This document shows, one piece after another, positions 33,876 through 42,934 of a DNA stretch of 64,000 nucleotides. The DNA comes from Phytopseudomonas dryadis (lineage in GTDB: Bacteria; Pseudomonadota; Gammaproteobacteria; Pseudomonadales; Pseudomonadaceae), in NCBI RefSeq assembly GCF_004327355.1, contig NZ_QJUM01000019.1, forward strand, positions 62,001-126,000. Direction: 5' to 3'. A program made the position numbers and the translations under genes. Numbering within the stretch: position 1 is the stretch's first letter; each line of letters opens with the position of its first letter. Under the pieces are notes generated by a model. It was not told where the DNA came from. It worked only from the letters and a program-made list of their open reading frames with translations, and made no database searches.

Positions 33876-35027
33876 ATGTCCGCGCATAAAACCGCCGTGC
33901 TCAGCGCACTGGCTACCGCCCTGTTCACCGCAGGTAGCCTGCAGGCCGCCGAACCCCTGCAGTCCCTGGGCAAGGCCGAAGGCCAGCTCGACATCATCGC
34001 CTGGCCCGGCTACATCGAACGTGGCGACACCGACAAGGCCTATGACTGGGTGACCCAGTTCGAACAGGACAGCGGCTGCAAGGTCAACGTCAAGACCGCC
34101 GCCACCTCCGACGAGATGGTCAGCCTGATGGCCAAGGGCGGCTACGACCTGGTCACCGCCTCCGGCGACGCCTCCCTGCGCCTGGTCGCCGGCAAGCGCG
34201 TGCAGCCGATCAACACCGCGCTGATCCCCAACTGGAAGAACGTCGACGAGCGCCTCAAGGATGCCGCCTGGCATACCGTGGCCGGCCAGCATTACGGCAC
34301 CCCCTACCAGTGGGGGCCGAACGTGCTGATGTACAACGCCGACATCTTCAAGCAGGCCCCGACCAGTTGGTCCGTGGTGTTCGAGGAGCAGACCCTGCCC
34401 GACGGCAAGAGCAACAAAGGCCGCGTGCAGGCCTACGACGGCCCGATCTACATCGCCGACGCCGCGCTCTACCTGAAGGCCACCCAACCTGCGCTGGGCA
34501 TCCAGGACCCCTACCAACTGAACGAGCAACAGTACGCCGCCGTGCTGCAGCTGCTGCGCGCACAACAGCCGCTGATCCACCGCTACTGGCACGACGTGAC
34601 CGTGCAGATGAACGACTTCAAGAACGAAGGCGTGGTCGCGTCCAGCGCCTGGCCGTACCAGGTCAATGCCCTGCAGGGGGAAAAACAGGCGATCGCCTCC
34701 ACCGTGCCAGGCGAAGGCGCCACCGGCTGGGCCGACACCACCATGCTGCACGCCGAGGCCAAGCACCCGGTCTGCGCCTACAAGTGGATGGACTGGTCCC
34801 TGCAACCCAAGGTCCAGGGCGACGTAGCCGCCTGGTTCGGTTCGCTGCCCGCGGTGCCGGCCGCCTGCCAGGGTAGCGAATTGCTCGGCGCCGAAGGCTG
34901 CAAGACCAACGGCTTCGACAACTTCGCCACTATCGCCTTCTGGAAAACGCCCCAGGCCGAAGGCGGCAAGTACGTGCCGTACAGCCGCTGGACCCAGGAC
35001 TACATCGCCATCATGGGCGGCAGGTAA
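33876..35027 (+). CDS. Polyamine-type ABC binding protein (PotD/YdcS-like)
   Basis: A 383-residue periplasmic protein with a signal peptide (about 1-25, ending LQAAE). The mature part has GQLDIIAWPGYIERG, SGCKVNVKTAATSDEMVSLM and YGTPYQWGPNVLMYN, typical of the spermidine/putrescine-binding group. AGAGGGA precedes the ATG. Partner of the PotA/B/C-like genes that follow after a 322-bp repeat-bearing gap. Likely ligand is a polyamine or an amine such as putrescine, inferred from family and neighbours. Confidence 0.9.
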   Translation: MSAHKTAVLSALATALFTAGSLQAAEPLQSLGKAEGQLDIIAWPGYIERGDTDKAYDWVTQFEQDSGCKVNVKTAATSDEMVSLMAKGGYDLVTASGDASLRLVAGKRVQPINTALIPNWKNVDERLKDAAWHTVAGQHYGTPYQWGPNVLMYNADIFKQAPTSWSVVFEEQTLPDGKSNKGRVQAYDGPIYIADAALYLKATQPALGIQDPYQLNEQQYAAVLQLLRAQQPLIHRYWHDVTVQMNDFKNEGVVASSAWPYQVNALQGEKQAIASTVPGEGATGWADTTMLHAEAKHPVCAYKWMDWSLQPKVQGDVAAWFGSLPAVPAACQGSELLGAEGCKTNGFDNFATIAFWKTPQAEGGKYVPYSRWTQDYIAIMGGR

Positions 35028-35052
35028 GGGCTCCGCGCTGGCTGCGCGGTCC

Positions 35053-35082
35053 GTAGGGTGGACGCCGCTTTTTTCGTCCACC
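35053..35082. repeat. GTAGGGTGG hairpin repeat, copy 1
   Basis: Perfect 8-bp arms GGTGGACG and CGTCCACC enclose a CCGCTTTTTT loop. A second copy at 38143-38172 keeps the fold with different stem bases. Confidence 0.75.
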
Positions 35083-35140
35083 AACCGGCATCGCCAGTGG
35101 ATGGATAGAGCGTCATACGGCCGCTCGGAGCACCCTTGCT

Positions 35141-35203
35141 CTGCAGGAGCCAGCTTGCCGGCGATGCTTTTTCCCGAGCGCAAGAGCGCAAACGGCTCCT
35201 ACA
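35141..35203. repeat. REP-like inverted repeat (CTGCAGGAGCC type)
   Basis: CTGCAGGAGCC at the left and GGCTCCTACAG at the right form an 11-bp near-perfect inverted pair around about 40 bases. Common REP style in Pseudomonas intergenic DNA. Confidence 0.65.
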
Positions 35204-35349
35204 GCACTGGTGATGGGAGGCACGATCCGACTCACCCTGCGCACCCACAATTTTCACCGTTGTACATCCACCGCCGACCGCCCTGTCCGATGTCGGCGAC
35301 CCCTGGCAGCGGTCGGCGGCGGGTGGCTTTTTCTCCTGGAGTGTTGGTC

Positions 35350-36378
35350 ATGACCCATGCAGTGCAATTCACCGATGTGTCCCGCACGTTCGGCGACGTC
35401 AAAGCCGTGGACCGGGTGTCCATCGACATCCAGGACGGCGAATTCTTCTCCATGCTCGGTCCCTCCGGCTCGGGCAAGACCACCTGCCTGCGCCTGATCG
35501 CCGGCTTCGAGCAGCCCAGCGCAGGCTCCATCCGTATCCACGGCGAGGAGGCCGCCGGGCTGCCCCCCTACCGCCGCGACGTCAACACGGTGTTCCAGGA
35601 CTACGCGCTGTTCCCGCACATGAGCGTGCTGGACAACGTCGCCTACGGCCTCAAGGTCAAGGGTGTCGGCAAACCCGAACGCCAGGCCCGCGCCGAGGAA
35701 GCCCTGAGCCTGGTCGCCCTCGGCGGCTACGGCGCGCGCAAGCCGGTGCAACTGTCCGGCGGCCAGCGCCAGCGCGTGGCCCTGGCCCGCGCCCTGGTCA
35801 ATCGCCCACGGGTGCTGCTGCTCGACGAACCACTGGGGGCGCTCGACCTCAAGCTGCGCGAGCAGATGCAGAGCGAGCTGAAGAAGCTGCAGCGCCAGCT
35901 CGGCATCACCTTCATCTTCGTCACCCACGACCAGAGCGAAGCGCTGTCCATGTCGGACCGCGTGGCGGTGTTCAACAAGGGCCGCATCGAACAGGTCGAC
36001 ACCCCGCGCAACCTGTACATGAAGCCGGCCACCTCGTTCGTCGCCGAATTCGTCGGCACCTCCAACGTGCTCAAGGGCGAGCTGGCCGTACGGATCAGCG
36101 GTTCGTCGCGGCCCCTGTCGATTCGCCCGGAACACGTGCGCCTGGGCACTGACGCGCCGCTTGGCAGCGACGAAGTGGAAATCGCCGGCCTGCTGCACGA
36201 CATCCAGTACCAGGGCGCCTCGACGCGCTTCGAGATCCAGCTGGAGAACGGCCAGAACTTCTGCGTCAGCCAGGCCAACAACCAGTGGCAACTGGGCGAG
36301 ACGCCCGTGCAACCCGGGCAGCGGGTGACCGCGCGCTGGGCCCGCGGCGCCATGGTCGACCTGCGCGAGGAGGCCTGA
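35350..36378 (+). CDS. Polyamine-type ABC ATPase (PotA-like)
   Basis: A 342-residue ATPase. Walker A is GPSGSGKTT (about residue 37), the signature is LSGGQRQRVALARAL, Walker B is LLLDEPLGALD and the H-loop is in VTHDQSEAL. A C-terminal TOBE-type domain (about 235-342, with IRPEHVRLG) distinguishes PotA-like from SsuB-like ATPases. The ATG at 35350 has TGGAG 8 bases upstream. Energises the two permeases immediately downstream. Confidence 0.93.
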   Translation: MTHAVQFTDVSRTFGDVKAVDRVSIDIQDGEFFSMLGPSGSGKTTCLRLIAGFEQPSAGSIRIHGEEAAGLPPYRRDVNTVFQDYALFPHMSVLDNVAYGLKVKGVGKPERQARAEEALSLVALGGYGARKPVQLSGGQRQRVALARALVNRPRVLLLDEPLGALDLKLREQMQSELKKLQRQLGITFIFVTHDQSEALSMSDRVAVFNKGRIEQVDTPRNLYMKPATSFVAEFVGTSNVLKGELAVRISGSSRPLSIRPEHVRLGTDAPLGSDEVEIAGLLHDIQYQGASTRFEIQLENGQNFCVSQANNQWQLGETPVQPGQRVTARWARGAMVDLREEA

Positions 36379-36379
36379 C

Positions 36380-37324
36380 ATGAGCCAGTCACTCGCCATC
36401 GGCAGCGCGGGCGTCGGCCTGCTGCGGCGCCTGTCCGACCTGCTCTACCGCAAGCCGACGCTGTACCTGTCGCTGCTGCTGATTCCGCCGCTGCTGTGGT
36501 TCGGCGCGATCTACCTGGGTTCGCTGCTGGGCCTGCTGTGGCAGGGCTTCTACACCTTCGACGACTTCAGCATGACGGTCACCCCCGACCTCACGCTGTC
36601 CAACTTCGCCGCGCTGTTCCAGCCGGCCAACTTCGACATCATCCTGCGCACCGTCGGCATGGCGCTGGCCGTCTCCATCGCAAGCGCTCTGCTGGCCTTC
36701 CCCATCGCCTACTACATGGCGCGCTACACCTCGGGCAAGACCAAGGCGTTCTTCTACATCGCGGTGATGCTGCCGATGTGGGCCAGCTACATCGTCAAGG
36801 CCTATGCCTGGACCCTGCTGCTGGCCAAGGGCGGCGTAGCCATGTGGTTCATCCAGGCGCTGCACCTGCAACCGCTGCTGGAGCTGATCCTCGTGGTGCC
36901 GGGCGTGGGCGGCAACACCCTGTCGACCTCGCACCTGGGGCGCTTCCTGGTGTTCGTCTACATCTGGCTGCCGTTCATGATCCTGCCGATCCAGGCCTCC
37001 CTGGAACGCCTGCCGCCATCGCTGCTGCAAGCCTCGGCCGACCTCGGCGCGCGGCCGGCGCAGACCTTTCTGCAGGTGATACTGCCGCTGTCGATCCCCG
37101 GCATCGCCGCCGGCTCGATCTTCACCTTCAGCCTGACCCTGGGCGACTTCATCGTGCCGCAACTGGTCGGTCCGCCCGGCTTCTTCATCGGCAACATGGT
37201 GTATTCGCAACAAGGTTCGATCGGCAACATGCCGATGGCCGCCGCCTTCACCCTGGTGCCGATCGTGCTGATCGCCGTGTACCTGTCCATCGTCAAACGC
37301 CTGGGGGCCTTCGATGCACTCTGA
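36380..37324 (+). CDS. Polyamine-type ABC permease 1 (PotB-like)
   Basis: A 314-residue inner-membrane permease with about six transmembrane segments. The cytoplasmic coupling loop includes LPPSLLQASADLGARPAQTFLQVILPLSIPGI. It starts one base after the ATPase stop and its end overlaps the next permease by 11 bases. Forms the heterodimeric channel with that permease. Confidence 0.93.
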   Translation: MSQSLAIGSAGVGLLRRLSDLLYRKPTLYLSLLLIPPLLWFGAIYLGSLLGLLWQGFYTFDDFSMTVTPDLTLSNFAALFQPANFDIILRTVGMALAVSIASALLAFPIAYYMARYTSGKTKAFFYIAVMLPMWASYIVKAYAWTLLLAKGGVAMWFIQALHLQPLLELILVVPGVGGNTLSTSHLGRFLVFVYIWLPFMILPIQASLERLPPSLLQASADLGARPAQTFLQVILPLSIPGIAAGSIFTFSLTLGDFIVPQLVGPPGFFIGNMVYSQQGSIGNMPMAAAFTLVPIVLIAVYLSIVKRLGAFDAL

Positions 37325-38129
37325 CTCTTCGAATCGGGCCTCCTGGGGCCTGAAACTGGCAGCCTGGGGCGGGCTGGTGTTCCTTCACTTCCCGATCCTG
37401 ATCATCTTCATCTATGCCTTCAACACCGAAAGCTCGGGCTTCAGCTTTCCGCCACTGGGCTTCACCCTGCACTGGTTCAGCGTCGCCCTGGCGCGGGCGG
37501 ATGTGCTGGAAGCGGTCAAGCTGTCGGCACAGATCGCCTGCCTGGCCACGCTGATCGCCATGATTCTCGGCACCCTGGCCGCGGCCGCGCTGTACCGCCG
37601 CGACTTCTTCGGCAAGGAAAGCATCTCCATGCTGCTGATCCTGCCGATCGCCCTGCCGGGTATCATCACCGGCCTGGCGCTGCTGGCGGCGTTCAAGAGC
37701 TTCGGCATCGAACCGGGGATCCTGACCATCGTCATCGGCCATGCCACCTTCTGCGTGGTGATCGTCTACAACAACGCCATCGCGCGCTTGCGCCGCACCA
37801 GCCACAGCCTGATCGAGGCGAGCATGGACCTGGGCGCCGACGGCTGGCAGACCTTCCGCTACATTGTCCTGCCCAACCTGGGCTCGGCCCTGCTGGCCGG
37901 CGGCATGCTGGCATTCGCCCTGTCGTTCGACGAAATCATCGTCACCACCTTCACCGCCGGCCACGAGCGCACCCTGCCGCTGTGGCTGCTCAACCAGCTG
38001 TCGCGCCCGCGCGACGTACCGGTAACCAACGTCGTGGCCATGCTGGTGATGCTGGTGACCATGCTGCCGATCCTCGGCGCCTACTACCTGACCAAGGGCG
38101 GCGAAGGCGTAGCCGGCAGCGGCAAGTGA
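37314..38129 (+). CDS. Polyamine-type ABC permease 2 (PotC-like)
   Basis: A 271-residue inner-membrane permease with about six transmembrane segments. The coupling loop contains HSLIEASMDLGADGWQTFRYIVLPNLG. Overlaps the upstream permease gene, so translation is coupled. Completes the binding protein-ATPase-permease-permease importer, likely for polyamines. Confidence 0.93.
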   Translation: MHSDSSNRASWGLKLAAWGGLVFLHFPILIIFIYAFNTESSGFSFPPLGFTLHWFSVALARADVLEAVKLSAQIACLATLIAMILGTLAAAALYRRDFFGKESISMLLILPIALPGIITGLALLAAFKSFGIEPGILTIVIGHATFCVVIVYNNAIARLRRTSHSLIEASMDLGADGWQTFRYIVLPNLGSALLAGGMLAFALSFDEIIVTTFTAGHERTLPLWLLNQLSRPRDVPVTNVVAMLVMLVTMLPILGAYYLTKGGEGVAGSGK

Positions 38130-38142
38130 TTTCCCCTGGAGA

Positions 38143-38172
38143 GTAGGGTGGATCACGCTTCATCGATCCACC
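38143..38172. repeat. GTAGGGTGG hairpin repeat, copy 2
   Basis: Perfect 8-bp arms GGTGGATC and GATCCACC enclose ACGCTTCATC. The two stem positions that differ from copy 1 change together on both arms, keeping base pairing. Confidence 0.75.
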
Positions 38173-38259
38173 ACAGCCCGTAGAGACGCCCACGGAGGAT
38201 GTGCAAAAGCCCCGTCCCCCCCACAAACATCCATGCAGCCCCATAGCGAGGTTCAAGCG

Positions 38260-39684
38260 ATGCAAACCAAACTGCTGATCAACGGCCAGCTCGTCGCTGG
38301 CGAAGGCGCGGTGCAAGCCGTGCTCAACCCGTCCCTCGGCACCACCCTGGTCGAGATCCACGAAGCCAGCGCAGCCCAGGTCGATGCCGCCGTGCGCGCG
38401 GCCGATGCGGCCTTCGAGGGCTGGTCGCAAACCTCGCCCAAGGATCGCTCCAGCCTGCTGCTGAAGCTGGCCGATACCATCGAGGCCCATGCCGAGGAAC
38501 TCGCCCGCCTGGAATCCGACAACTGCGGCAAGCCCTACAGCGCCGCGCTGAACGACGAACTGCCAGCCATCGCCGATGTGTTCCGATTCTTCGCCGGTGC
38601 CAGCCGTTGCCTGGGCGGTTCGGCCGCCGGCGAGTACCTGCCCGGGCATACCTCGATGATCCGCCGCGACCCGCTCGGCGTGGTCGCCTCCATCGCGCCG
38701 TGGAACTACCCCTTGATGATGGTCGCCTGGAAGATCGCCCCGGCCCTGGCCGCCGGCAATACCGTGGTGCTCAAACCGTCCGAACAGACCCCGCTGACCG
38801 CGCTGAAGCTGGCCGATTTTCTCGCCGAGATCTTCCCCGCCGGCGTGGTCAACGTCGTCTTCGGTCGTGGGCCGAGCGTCGGGGCGCCGCTGACCAGTCA
38901 CCCGAAAGTGCGCATGGTCTCGCTGACCGGCTCGATCCCCACCGGCTCGGCCATCATCGGCAGTACCGCCGACAGCGTGAAACGCATGCACATGGAGCTG
39001 GGCGGCAAGGCCCCGGTGATCATCTTCGACGATGCCGACATCGACGCCGCCGTGGAGGGCATCCGTACCTTCGGCTTCTACAATGCCGGCCAGGACTGCA
39101 CCGCCGCCTGCCGCATCTATGCGCAGAAAGGCATCTACGACACATTCGTGGCCAAACTCGGCGAGGCGGTGAGCACCATCAAGTACGGCCTGCAGGATGA
39201 CCAAGGCACCGAACTCGGCCCGCTGATCACCGCGACCCACCGTGATCGCGTCGCCGGTTTCGTCGAGCGCGCCCTGGCGCAGCCGCATATCCGCCTGATC
39301 ACGGGTGGCAAGGCGGTCGAAGGCAACGGCTTCTTCTTCGAACCGACGGTCCTGGCCGATGCTCGCCAGGACGACGAGATCGTGCGCCGCGAAGTGTTCG
39401 GCCCGGTGGTATCGGTAACCCCCTTCGTCGAGGAAAACCAGGTACTGGCCTGGGCCAACGACTCCGACTACGGCCTGGCCTCCTCGGTGTGGACCGCCGA
39501 CGTCGGCCGCGCCCATCGCCTGGCGGCGCGCCTGCAGTACGGCTGCACCTGGGTCAATACCCACTTCATGCTGGTCAGCGAAATGCCCCACGGCGGCGTG
39601 AAGCAGTCAGGCTACGGCAAGGACATGTCCATGTACGGTCTGGAGGACTACACCGCCATTCGCCACGTGATGTTCAAGCACTGA
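38260..39684 (+). CDS. Aldehyde dehydrogenase, gamma-aminobutyraldehyde type (paralogue)
   Basis: A 474-residue aldehyde dehydrogenase closely similar to that at 32311-33798. Shared blocks include IAPWNYPLMM, APALAAGNT, GGKAPVI and the Cys motif NAGQDCTAACRIYA. GCGAGG lies just before ATG 38260; an in-frame ATG at 38233 is less well placed. It probably oxidises aminoaldehydes from polyamines, as does its paralogue. The two bracket the transporter genes. Convergent with recJ across a 21-bp gap. Confidence 0.9.
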   Translation: MQTKLLINGQLVAGEGAVQAVLNPSLGTTLVEIHEASAAQVDAAVRAADAAFEGWSQTSPKDRSSLLLKLADTIEAHAEELARLESDNCGKPYSAALNDELPAIADVFRFFAGASRCLGGSAAGEYLPGHTSMIRRDPLGVVASIAPWNYPLMMVAWKIAPALAAGNTVVLKPSEQTPLTALKLADFLAEIFPAGVVNVVFGRGPSVGAPLTSHPKVRMVSLTGSIPTGSAIIGSTADSVKRMHMELGGKAPVIIFDDADIDAAVEGIRTFGFYNAGQDCTAACRIYAQKGIYDTFVAKLGEAVSTIKYGLQDDQGTELGPLITATHRDRVAGFVERALAQPHIRLITGGKAVEGNGFFFEPTVLADARQDDEIVRREVFGPVVSVTPFVEENQVLAWANDSDYGLASSVWTADVGRAHRLAARLQYGCTWVNTHFMLVSEMPHGGVKQSGYGKDMSMYGLEDYTAIRHVMFKH

Positions 39685-39705
39685 GCGCAGCCGCGGCCAG
39701 CCCCC

Positions 39706-41418
39706 TCAGCGTGGCGCCAGATGGGCGATCAACAACTGCACCGTTTCCTGTCCACGGAACTCGTTGACGTCCAGCTTGTAGGCCAGCTCCACCCAGCGCA
39801 CGGTCGGGTTGGGCCACAGCTCGCGGTCGACGCCGAAGGCGATGCCGTCGAGCTGCAGGCTGCCGCACTCGCTTTTCAGCACCACCTTGAGGTGGCGTTC
39901 ACCGACGATGCGTTGCTGCACCAGTTGGAACACGCCGTGGAACAGCGGCTCGGGGAAGTGCTGGCCCCAGGGCCCGGCATTGCGCAGCGCCTTGGCCAGG
40001 GGCAGGTGGAATTCCTCGATGGCCAGCACGCCATCGGACAGCAGCCGACCGGTGAGATCGTCCTCGCACAGTTGGCGGCGCACCTCGGCATCGAAGGCGG
40101 CGGCGAAGGTGGCGAAGTTTTCCGCGGGCAGCGACAGCCCGGCGGCCATGGCATGCCCGCCGAACTTGCTGATCAGCCCCGCGTGCCTGGCGGCCACGGC
40201 ATCCAGCGCATCGCGGATATGGAACCCCGGCACGGAACGGGCCGAGCCCTTGAGCAGGCCGTCTCCGGCATCGGCGAAGGCGATGGTCGGCCGGTGGTAA
40301 CGCTCCTTCAGCCGCGAAGCGAGAATGCCGATCACCCCCTGGTGCCAGTCGGCCTCGAACAGGCACAGGCCGAAGGGCATGTCCTGCAGGGGCAGGTCCT
40401 TGAGCTGGGCCAGGGCTTCGCGCTGCATGCCCTGCTCGATGGCCTTGCGATCCTGGTTCAACTGGTCGAGCTGCACGGCCATGTCCCGTGCCAGCGCTTC
40501 GTCGTCGCAGAGCAGGCACTCGATGCCCAGGCTCATGTCATCCAGGCGTCCGGCCGCATTCAGGCGCGGGCCGAGAATGAAGCCCAGGTCGCTGGAGGTG
40601 ATGCGCCCAGGCTGCTTGCCGGCGACCTCGAGAATCGCGCGCAGCCCGGGGCGCGCCCGGCCGGCGCGGATGCGCGCCAGGCCCTGGTGCACCAGAATGC
40701 GGTTGTTGGCGTCCAGGGGCACCACGTCGGCGACGCTGCCCAGGGCCACCAGGTCGAGCAGTTCGCCCAGATTGGGCTCCACGCGCTCGACGCCGAACCA
40801 GCCCAGCTCGCGCAGACGCGCGCGCAGGGCCAGTAGCACGTAGAAGATCACCCCGACCCCGGCCAGGGACTTGCTGGGGAAGGTACAGCCCGGCTGATTG
40901 GGGTTGACGATGGCATCCGCCGCCGGCAGCTCGGTACCCGGCAGATGGTGGTCGGTGACCAGCACCCGCAGGCCGGCGGCCTTGGCAGCGGCCACGCCGT
41001 CGAGGCTGGAAATGCCGTTGTCCACGGTGATCAGCAGTTGCGGTTCGCGGGTCAGCGCCACCGCGACGATTTCCGGGGTCAGGCCATAACCGTAGTCGAA
41101 GCGATTCGGCACCAGGTAGTCGACATGGGCGGCGCCGAGCATGCGCAGCCCCAGCACGCCGACGCTGCTGGCGGTGGCGCCATCGGCATCGAAATCGCCG
41201 ACGATCAGCAGGCGCTGGCGCTGCTGCAAGGCGTCGACCAGCAACTGCACCGCGGCCTCGATGCCCTTGAGCTGGCTGAAGGGGATCAGCCGCGCCAGGC
41301 CCTTCTCCAGTTCCAGTGCCGATTGCACGCCGCGCGCCGCGTACAGGCGGGTCAGCAGCGGTGGCAGATCGCCCAGGTCGGGCAGCGTGGGGGGAAGCGG
41401 GCGGGATTCGATGCGCAT
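39706..41418 (-). CDS. recJ: Single-stranded-DNA-specific exonuclease RecJ
   Basis: A 5'-to-3' ssDNA exonuclease of recombination and mismatch repair. The 570 residues show the DHH phosphoesterase signature: VGDFDADGATASSVG (about residue 75) and VTDHHLPGTELPAADAIVNP with the DHH triad. A DHHA1 domain and OB-fold follow. Normal length. The neighbour yaeQ lies just upstream on the same strand, as in other pseudomonads. Confidence 0.97.
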   Translation of the reverse strand: MRIESRPLPPTLPDLGDLPPLLTRLYAARGVQSALELEKGLARLIPFSQLKGIEAAVQLLVDALQQRQRLLIVGDFDADGATASSVGVLGLRMLGAAHVDYLVPNRFDYGYGLTPEIVAVALTREPQLLITVDNGISSLDGVAAAKAAGLRVLVTDHHLPGTELPAADAIVNPNQPGCTFPSKSLAGVGVIFYVLLALRARLRELGWFGVERVEPNLGELLDLVALGSVADVVPLDANNRILVHQGLARIRAGRARPGLRAILEVAGKQPGRITSSDLGFILGPRLNAAGRLDDMSLGIECLLCDDEALARDMAVQLDQLNQDRKAIEQGMQREALAQLKDLPLQDMPFGLCLFEADWHQGVIGILASRLKERYHRPTIAFADAGDGLLKGSARSVPGFHIRDALDAVAARHAGLISKFGGHAMAAGLSLPAENFATFAAAFDAEVRRQLCEDDLTGRLLSDGVLAIEEFHLPLAKALRNAGPWGQHFPEPLFHGVFQLVQQRIVGERHLKVVLKSECGSLQLDGIAFGVDRELWPNPTVRWVELAYKLDVNEFRGQETVQLLIAHLAPR

Positions 41419-41491
41419 GCGGGTCGGGGTCTACTCGTACGGGATGGAACGGGCGCCGCGCGCCAGCGCGCGGCGGGTCATGGCCAGGGGC

Positions 41492-42031
41492 TCAGCGCTC
41501 CCCGGCCAGCCATTGCAGGGGAATCTCGTGCTGGCCGCGCTCGTCGGTGACGAACAGTTCGCTGTCGCTGATCATCACGCTCCAGCTCAGCGAACGCGGC
41601 ATGTCCAGCGCCAGCGCCGCCAGTGCCTCCTGCTCCAGCGCCACCACATTGATGTTCTTCAGGCTGCGCACCGGATCGAGGCACTTGGCCTGCCACACCC
41701 GCAGGTTGCCGTAGGCGACCAGGCTGAAGCGCTCGCAACGGCGCGAACACCAGGTGATGCGCTCGCTGTCCGGCTGGCCGACCTCGATCCAGTGCAGCAC
41801 CCGGCCATCCAGGCTCTTCTCCCACAGGGCCGGCTCGTCGACATCCGACAGGCCACGGCCGAAGGCCAGTTGCTCGTGGTAGAACAGCACGTAGGCGATC
41901 AGCCGCGCCGCCAGGCGCTCTTCGGTTTCCGAAGGATGGCGGGCCACGGTGAAACGCAGGGTCTCGTAGACGCTGCGGTCGATATCGGTGAGGTTCAGAT
42001 CGACTTTGTAGGTGGTGGACGGCTGGGCCAT
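41492..42031 (-). CDS. yaeQ: YaeQ family protein
   Basis: A 179-residue protein matching the YaeQ family throughout: YKVDLNLTDIDRSVYETLRFTVARHPSETEERLAARLIAY at the N-terminus and RCERFSLVAYGNLRVWQAK in the middle. The fold is PD-(D/E)XK nuclease-like. Activity is not established. Follows recJ's promoter side on the same strand, 73 bp apart. Confidence 0.92.
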   Translation of the reverse strand: MAQPSTTYKVDLNLTDIDRSVYETLRFTVARHPSETEERLAARLIAYVLFYHEQLAFGRGLSDVDEPALWEKSLDGRVLHWIEVGQPDSERITWCSRRCERFSLVAYGNLRVWQAKCLDPVRSLKNINVVALEQEALAALALDMPRSLSWSVMISDSELFVTDERGQHEIPLQWLAGER

Positions 42032-42267
42032 GACGAGCTTCTTGGGTGAGCGGAAAAGAGCGCAAGTCTAACAGGCCTCAGCGCGAGCGCCTCTGCCTTC
42101 GTGCGGCTCAGACCAGGTTTGCGCGACATGGCCGGCTTTCCAGGCGCGCACCTGCGCGGTGTGGATCGAGCGCTGTATCGATCCTGTGAATTGTCCTGGA
42201 TCAGCTCAGGCCGGCAAAGCCTCGTCTAGACTTCAGGCATGGGTAAACAGGCCGAGGAGGCGCTGCA

Positions 42268-42432
42268 ATGGACGCTTTTCACACCATGATCGTGCTACTG
42301 GTCGCCGGCTTTCTGCTGCTCGGTATCGGCTTCAACAACCGGGACAGAGAATGGGGCGTATGGCTCACCGGCATCGGTGTGCTGTCGATGTTCGCGCCGC
42401 TGTTCTTCAAGGTCTTCATCGAACTGAGCTGA
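42268..42432 (+). CDS. Very small two-helix membrane protein
   Basis: A 54-residue protein starting MDAFHTMIVLLVAGFLLLG. GAGGAGG lies 7 bases before the ATG, a very strong ribosome-binding site. It has two hydrophobic helices (about 6-22 and 31-51) joined by a polar NNRDREWG turn. It lies between divergent yaeQ and convergent moaE. Function unknown. The ribosome-binding site, codon use and membrane pattern support a real gene. Confidence 0.75.
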   Translation: MDAFHTMIVLLVAGFLLLGIGFNNRDREWGVWLTGIGVLSMFAPLFFKVFIELS

Positions 42433-42473
42433 GCGAGCGGAGCAAGGGGCGACCTCATACGAGGCCGCCGGCC

Positions 42474-42932
42474 TCAGGCTCCCGAATCCCAGCGCCGTTG
42501 CGCCGCCTGATCGCTGTCACGGCCCTCGACCCAGCGCGGCCCTTCGGCGGTGTCTTCCTTTTTCCAGAACGGCGCCCGGGTCTTCAGGTAGTCCATGACG
42601 AATTCGCAGGCCTGGAAAGCCGCCTGGCGATGGGCACTGGCGATGCCGACGAACACGATGGGCTCGCCCGGCTCCAGGCGGCCGATGCGGTGAATCACTT
42701 CCACGCCCAGCAGCGGCCAACGCTGGCGGGCCTCGGCCTCGATGGCGGCCAGTGCCTTCTCGGTCATGCCGGGGAAATGTTCGAGAAACAGCCCGCCCAC
42801 CTCACGCCCGTCGTTGAAGTCACGCACATAGCCGACGAAGCAGACCACCGCCCCCACCCCGGTGTTGGCCGCCTGTACGGCATTGCTCTCCAGCCCCGCA
42901 TCGAAGGCGGCCTGCTGCACGCGGATGGCCAT
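42474..42932 (-). CDS. moaE: Molybdopterin synthase catalytic subunit
   Basis: Large subunit of molybdopterin synthase; with thiocarboxylated MoaD it puts two sulfurs on precursor Z. The 152-residue length is normal. Motifs GAVVCFVGYVRDFNDGREV, LEHFPGMTEKAL, IHRIGRLEPGE and CEFVMDYLKTRAPFWKKE (catalytic Lys region) are visible. The start MAIRVQQAAFD lies 2 bases after the moaD stop, so the two are coupled. Confidence 0.96.
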   Translation of the reverse strand: MAIRVQQAAFDAGLESNAVQAANTGVGAVVCFVGYVRDFNDGREVGGLFLEHFPGMTEKALAAIEAEARQRWPLLGVEVIHRIGRLEPGEPIVFVGIASAHRQAAFQACEFVMDYLKTRAPFWKKEDTAEGPRWVEGRDSDQAAQRRWDSGA

Positions 42933-42934
42933 CC

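Larger units (their letters stand above)
35028..35349. other. Repeat-bearing gap inside the polyamine transport cluster
   Basis: No gene is seen. It contains a GTAGGGTGG hairpin (35053-35082) and a CTGCAGGAGC/GGCTCCTACAG inverted repeat (35141-35203). TGGAG near 35337 is the ribosome-binding site of the ATPase gene. Confidence 0.6.
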
